From assembly GCA_963969365.1 (NCBI GenBank), contig OZ017763.1:1302001-1366000 (forward strand): 64,000 nt of DNA, written 5' to 3'. This DNA is from Asterochloris sp. CNOR1 (Eukaryota; Chlorophyta; Trebouxiophyceae; Trebouxiales; Trebouxiaceae). Positions 59,001 through 64,000 of this stretch are shown here, one piece after another. Every line of letters starts with the position of its first letter. Within the stretch, counting starts at the first letter, position 1. The notes under the pieces are model-generated. The model made no database searches and was not told the origin of the DNA. It saw only the letters and a list, made by a program, of their open reading frames with translations. A program made the translations under genes and the position numbers.

Positions 59001-61023
59001 ACAAAGTGGATGATTCCACAGCAAACTTGTATGGCTCAGCCAGGGGTGTGTCCGCAATGCAGATCGTGCCTCACACGATTAGCTTCCCCAGACTGTTCAG
59101 CCCAACTTGGAGCAACCTGGCTGCCGCCGCGTTGTCGACAGACTCTCCTGACGCCTGGCATCTGCTCCTCACATCGTCTGATGCTCTGGCAGCGGGTGTC
59201 AAGACCCTTGAAGGGCCTGCCCAGCTGGTGGCCCTGGAGGGCGACAGTGCTATTGATGTGCTGAGGTGAGCCTGCAGGCTGCCTGATGCCAGACTTCAGT
59301 AGATCTGTATGCCGCTGTACACTATGCAGCTGTTGCCTGCAGGCTCTACTTTGAGGTGCCAAAGCTTTTGGCTGGCATCGGGGGGCTGTCGCTGATGAGC
59401 AGTCCTGCCCTGCTCTGTGAGCCCGGCATTGCTGAGCTGGCGCAGACAGTCCTGCACTGTGAGGCAGTAATGCAGAAGCTGCTGCAGCCTCGTGGGACGG
59501 GCGTGTCACTTGGACTGCTGGACGTGCTTGCTCTCAATACGCCGCACAAGTAGGCGTCTGCTGTGAGAAGCACGGCAGCAGAGAGCATGCCCATGCTGTT
59601 ATGACAACAGATGCAGCTATCTTGCTATGGCATGCACCCTGGTTGGACTCCTCAGTTGCCTTGAAGCAGTGCTTCAAAGTAGCAAGGAGGGCTTTGCCCT
59701 GAGCATGGCTCTGTACACTGCATCCTGAGCATGAGCTGGATGCAGCTGGCACTCAGAACTTGGCTTGGCAATCATCCCTGCAGGCCAGGGTACTTCGGCT
59801 TCTATGAGGCTATCGTGTCAGCATTGAGGGCAGTCATCAGCCAGTCTGCAGGCGCAGGGGAGCAGCAGCCCTTGGGGCTGGCACGGGTCCACATTCACAG
59901 CCTGGCGTGCCTGCTCAAGCTGTTCAAGATGCTGCTGAAGGCCTCTCTTTCAGCGGGAAGAAGCGATCACCTCGCCAGCCTGCAGGCAATGCTGACCAGC
60001 AAGGTTGAAATCGCGCCCAAGCGCTCTGCCAGCCTTCTGTGGTCATTGGTCAACATGTTAACAGGTGATTGCAAGAGGATGCAGCTGTGTCTTGATAGGC
60101 TTCGCCACCCCCAAGCTTGCTGTGCTGATGCTGACGGTTGTCACTTTGCCAACTGCAGGTCACCGGCCTCCTAGTGTCGCCATGCACGGGGCACATGACA
60201 TCCTGGCGTTGTGCCTGGAGCATGCAGAGCAGCTGCCGCGGGCCGCATGCTTCCTGCTTTTTGACTGTCGTTTCCTGGCTGTCGTGGAGCGCCATCTTGA
60301 GCATCCCAAGCCGCAAGTGGTACCTTCCAGCAAGGGGTCTGAGGCCAGAGTGCAGGCAGACAGGCAGACTGCTAAAGCTCTGCTGACGGTGCGAGAGCGA
60401 CTTGACTGGCCAGGCTGTTTCTTCTGGAAGTCCTGCTGAGTTTCCTGGTGTTGTAGTAGTGTCAATACTCACTGTGATGTCTGGGCCCCCTGCAGGGGCT
60501 GGCCAGAACAGTGGTCAGTTACAGGAGCTCCCTGGCAGAGGTCTGTGGGCCACATATCTCTGAGTCAGTGGGCAGGGTTGGTGCACTGCTGGACAGCCCA
60601 CCCTTCAAGCCTGTTAAGCCCCTGTGGGACGGGCAGGACATCCAGCCCCGCCCTGTCACAGCAGCATCTGCTGAGGCAGGTGCTGGTGTGGAGGACCACA
60701 TGCCCCCAGACATTGGTCAAGCACATGCTGCCTCAGACCAGGGCAGTGTACCGCCCCAGCCGCCCCTGACGGACACACCTGCCTTCGACAGTCTGGCTGC
60801 ATTCCACTGTGCCAGCCCAGCCACCCAGCCTGCCCCCGCAGCAGGGCCTCCCTCCAGCGACGCGGCTGGCAGCGCACCAACAGCCAGCGACAGCAAAATG
60901 AATGCAGCAGAATTGACCCACAAAAAGCTGAAGCTCAAGCGCTTACAGCTGCAGCTGGCCATGGCTCAGATGCAGAAGCAAGGTGTCTCAGCTCTCAGGA
61001 ACAGAGATGACAGTCTTGCTTGA
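56032..61023 (+). CDS. Large helical protein of unknown function
   Basis: Eight exons join exactly to 3558 nt (1185 residues): 56032-56061, 56350-56937, 57172-58662, 59063-59265, 59343-59549, 59784-60064, 60159-60388 and 60496-61023. The first exon (MLVATASKVK) is inferred from phase; the others rest on long open frames and splice sites. About residues 10-75 are low-complexity (Gly/Ala/Ser/Gln). The middle (57172-58100) is a leucine- and alanine-rich helical region, possibly HEAT-like (LVAVLQQLTVDSQLTNTGLG; WLHLLPGPTQYAAVKQLLEQ). A disordered part follows with two imperfect repeats (SPGEQAEPMEMD and PPEDQAEPMEVE). A second helical region spans 59063-60550. The end is another disordered stretch and a basic amphipathic helix (ELTHKKLKLKRLQLQLAM). 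I do not recognise the family; a scaffold role in a nuclear complex is a guess. Confidence 0.75.
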
Positions 61024-61817
61024 ACTTGTTCATGAATTTGCCACTGCATTCAGTAGACCCCAGCTGCTGTATACATGAGTGTCCGGCAGATGCAGCAGGG
61101 CCTGTCATTTCCAGGCAGCACTGAGGTTGTGGTACCCGGAAGCACAACGTCTGCCTGATCAGCTGCAGGCACTTGCTCAAACCTCTAGCAGTGCCCAGCT
61201 GCTCACAGGCTGTGTCACGCCTTTGGAGACCTGATGCCTCAGACCTGCGCTATTCTTTCAAATCAAACTGAACAGCAAGCATCTGAATGCAGTAGGCTGA
61301 GTTGGGACGATGCCTGGGCGGCCCAATGGCTGAGGTGCAACGCCTCAGCTGCTGTAGGGGTGCTAGACAGACCGTCAGCAGCAGTGGCAGGATGCTAGGG
61401 CTGCCCTTGGGCCCCTTGTTCTTCCTCTGAGGGAAGTACAGATACAAGCAAACACCATCAGAACTTAGGCCAGCCCAGTGGCAGCACAGATGCCAAAGTG
61501 GGCTCGGGGAGCCTCAACAGGAAATGCCTGCCACATTCAGTGTGATATGGTTGGCCAAGGTGCGAATCAATTGCAGCAGCAGCATGCCCTTGCCAACTTC
61601 AAGGCTCAGGTCTCAGCCAGTAGTGTGCGCCAAGACCAGGCATTCCACAGCGCACCAGGCTGCTTCAAAAATGTTCTGTCAGTGTGTCAACACAGATATG
61701 GCAGCCCCTGTCCTGCAGCAGGGGACATCAAAACCTCAGTTTGCAGCATGTGATTGATCGGGGTAACCTAGCAGCCCATGTCACCTCATTTTCTTGGCTC
61801 AATTTGCAGCTGTCAGG
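61024..61817. other. Intergenic region, no gene seen
   Basis: These 794 bases lie between the stop of the helical-protein gene and the GSTZ ATG. Short frames exist on both strands (for example 61478-61753 plus), but they lack codon-like composition and splice-site support. The region should hold one 3' UTR and the GSTZ promoter. Confidence 0.5.
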
Positions 61818-63719
61818 ATGCAGCTCTACTCCAGATCTACATCCAGTGCCTCCTACCGTGTTCGTATAGGTGAGCAAGCAGTGCCAAGTTTCGACCATCA
61901 TCTGCTGGAGCATCACCTGATGTCACTGCTTCCCATGGAATGCAGCTCTCAACTTGAAGGGCCTCAAATATAACTTGAAGGCCATCACAATGGAAGACCA
62001 GGCAAGATCTCAATCAGCTGATGCACCAGCCTGAGCATCTCTTCCTTAGGCTTTCATCTTACTGTCTGTCCGTTGCTGACTGCAGCGGGCCAGTTCTGAG
62101 TTTAAGTGAGGCCTGGCGGGGGGACTGCTTTTGCATTCATGCATCATCAGTCTTGGGCTCTGATGCATGCATCAGATGTCTGACAGACATCAACAAGAGC
62201 TCCCCTGCTGCAGGCAGCTCAACCCACAGGTGCTTGTGCCTCTGCTGGTACTGGAGGAGAGAAAGTCCAAGCCACTGGGGCAGTCACTGGCCATCATGGA
62301 ATTCTTAGAAGTGAGTGGCATCCTCACGAGAGAACTTGACCCACCATCACAGTGAACTTGTTAATGGCCGATTTGAGAGATTTGGCAGCCTGTAAAGGCT
62401 ATCTGAGGGTGAAGTTAGGATGATGCCAGCTTGCCGCATGGGCCAGGCTGCAAGAGCCAAGCAGCTGCACTGGGGGTGCGCTGCAGCTGGGCTGGCATCA
62501 GCTGCCTGCATGTGCAAGCTGCTGCACCAGGGCACATCATCGCTGGCACTGCAGCTCCCGCATGTGTGTTCAAGGCAGCAGGACTGCCTGTGGCCCAGCA
62601 GACAATGCAGCCCCAGTCTGCATGTGCCAGGCTGCTGCACAGGGCCATGGCATGGGCAGGGCAGCACCTACCTGCACATGCTGAGCTGCTGCTTGCATGC
62701 CCCAGCTTTGAGACTGGCGACCAGCACAGGTTCACTGACGCTCCCACCACCCTGTCCAGGAGAGATTTCCAGGCCAGGGGACTCCGCTCCTCCCCTCTGA
62801 TGCTTTTGGCAGAGCACGTGTGCGGTCCCTGGCTCAGCATGTAGCCTGCGAGATTCAGCCCCTGCAATCTACCAGGTCAGGCGTGACCACCTGGCAGCTG
62901 AGTGGTGTGGATTGCGTACACTTGTGGGCGGCTCCCTGATGGGTTCTGCATGCCAGCTTGCTGGGTGCCTGCGGCGTGAGGCTGGCCCAATAACGTGCTT
63001 GGTTGACCTGCACAGCACACAAGGCACCTTTCTGCTTGCTACCTGGCATGATTTGCCCTTCCTGGCAGATGGCTTGATGATTGCTTGTCACATTACTGGC
63101 TTGCGCTGACACCAGATGGGCTTGATTGCGGCCATGCAGGTGCAGGTACCTGCCCAGTGCACTGGGCGCCACGTATGAGCTATCCTTCCATGTTGCTGCA
63201 GGACAAATGAGTACATACGGGATGTTTTCAAGCAGCCAGCTCAGTCAGTTCAGGCATGGCAGGGGCACTGGATCAGCCTAGGGCTTGACGCACTGGAAAC
63301 AGAGCTTAAGTCACCTGAGACAGGGAAGTTCTGCCATGGGGACAGCATGACCGTTGCAGACTGCTACCTGGTGCCTCAGGTGGGTCATGCAGGGGCATTG
63401 ATACAGCAACAGCCTTCTGTGCCCCTTTGAGAGGCCACTGCAGGGGCAACACGCAAAGGGGTGTGCATTTCTTGGCAACAGTGGAGGGTGTAACTTCAAT
63501 AAAGATCCAAGCCTCAAGCGCTGCATGCATGCACGTTGAATGTGTGTGTTTGTGGTGCAGTGTTTCAACTTGCTCTGGAGGCCCACAGGCCTGGACCTTG
63601 CCAAGTGGCCAACAATTAAACGCATTTATGAAAATTGTCTGAAGGAGCCTGCAGTGCAGCAAGCAGACCCCTTCAACCAGCCAGATGCCCCCAGAAGCGA
63701 CAAGGCAACCAAGCTCTGA
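61818..63719 (+). CDS. GSTZ: Zeta-class glutathione S-transferase / maleylacetoacetate isomerase
   Basis: The enzyme isomerises maleylacetoacetate to fumarylacetoacetate in tyrosine catabolism using glutathione. Seven exons join exactly to 678 nt (225 residues, the family size): 61818-61869, 61946-62001, 62086-62105, 62214-62310, 62760-62875, 63202-63379 and 63561-63719. The start MQLYSRSTSSASYRVRIALN contains the active-site SSxSxRVRIAL block, with Ala where many plant enzymes have Cys (SSASYRVRI also occurs in bacterial forms). The thioredoxin-fold glutathione-binding part is LNPQVLVPLL plus GQSLAIMEFLE. The helical domain carries GTPLLPSDAFGRARVRSLAQ, EIQPLQSTRTNEYI, GKFCHGDSMTVADCYLVPQ and LAKWPTIKRIYENCL. 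Exon 3 is a 20-nt microexon (RASSEFK) needed for both phase and family sequence. The intron after 62001 has a GC donor (gcaaga). Confidence 0.94.
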
Positions 63720-64000
63720 CACAGTCCAGCTTATTGCCAGCACATCCTGCCTGTTGAGCATTGAGCTTACGCTATATCATGCAGTCTCATTGCCATCATG
63801 ACCAGTCCCCAGAGCTTTTCTTCCCAGCGTCAAAGTCCCTGATTGAATGCAGCCTTTTGAGTGCCAGCCAGGCCCTATGCAGATATCCAGCTCATTACAC
63901 ACTGTAGATACACGACACTTGGTCCTGGGGACCCTCTCAAAAAATTGGTATGCGAGGAAGGCAATGCATAAGATTTTGTAACAGATCAATTGAAAAGCTT
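63720..64000. other. GSTZ 3' region to the window edge
   Basis: No gene was recognised in the last 281 bases. A TGTAA at 63977-63981, 258 bases after the GSTZ stop, is a candidate polyadenylation signal. The minus-strand frame 63777-63989 has no motif. Confidence 0.4.

Overview
The window is nuclear DNA of a photosynthetic eukaryote, most likely a chlorophyte green alga of the trebouxiophyte type. Evidence: intron-dense genes (7 to 15 or more short exons each), plant-type peroxisomal and plastid proteins, closest recalled relatives in land plants and green algae, and TGTAA motifs downstream of stops at 12623 and 63977. Most gene models below were built by hand by joining GT-AG (and some GC-AG) exons in phase. 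Five models close exactly, with total length divisible by three and matching the family length: DUF1499, the ABC transporter, MBF1, GSTZ and the large helical protein.

Layout, left to right. On the minus strand: an unidentified exon cut by the left edge (1-177), a DUF1499 protein (441-2162) and a membrane exon resembling DUF4079 (3088-3350). On the plus strand: PEX5, the peroxisomal PTS1 receptor (4175-12400), and a half-size plastid-type ABC transporter like Arabidopsis ABCB26/TAP1 (12862-22351). Minus: the coactivator MBF1 (22792-24719). Plus: an NAD(P)-binding Rossmann/CIA30 protein like Arabidopsis At4g18810 (about 24986-33597). Minus: a multi-pass TLC-like membrane protein (34294-36907 plus unresolved 5' exons), a truncated and broken second copy of it (38142-38800), the PRC2 histone methyltransferase Enhancer-of-zeste (38885-51527), and a coiled-coil/vWA-domain protein (51969-55722). 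Plus: a 1185-residue helical protein that I do not recognise (56032-61023), and zeta-class GST/maleylacetoacetate isomerase (61818-63719).

The genes do not form one pathway. Peroxisome import (PEX5), plastid transport and photosynthesis assembly (ABC transporter, CIA30/SDR protein), chromatin silencing (E(z)), transcription coactivation (MBF1) and tyrosine catabolism (GSTZ) are ordinary housekeeping neighbours. Several pairs are divergent and could share promoters.

The most striking signal lies inside the genes. Introns repeatedly hold decayed tandem copies ('echoes') of the neighbouring exon boundary, that is, the last 40-60 bases of an exon with its donor site, or the acceptor with the first bases of the next exon. 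I found such arrays in PEX5, the ABC transporter, the CIA30 gene and E(z). In the vWA gene, two tandem copies of one exon both remain open with intact splice sites and only 22 bp between them, which suggests mutually exclusive splicing. GC-AG introns are also frequent (at least six, in five genes). No transposon, viral relic, CRISPR array, tRNA or rRNA was recognised.
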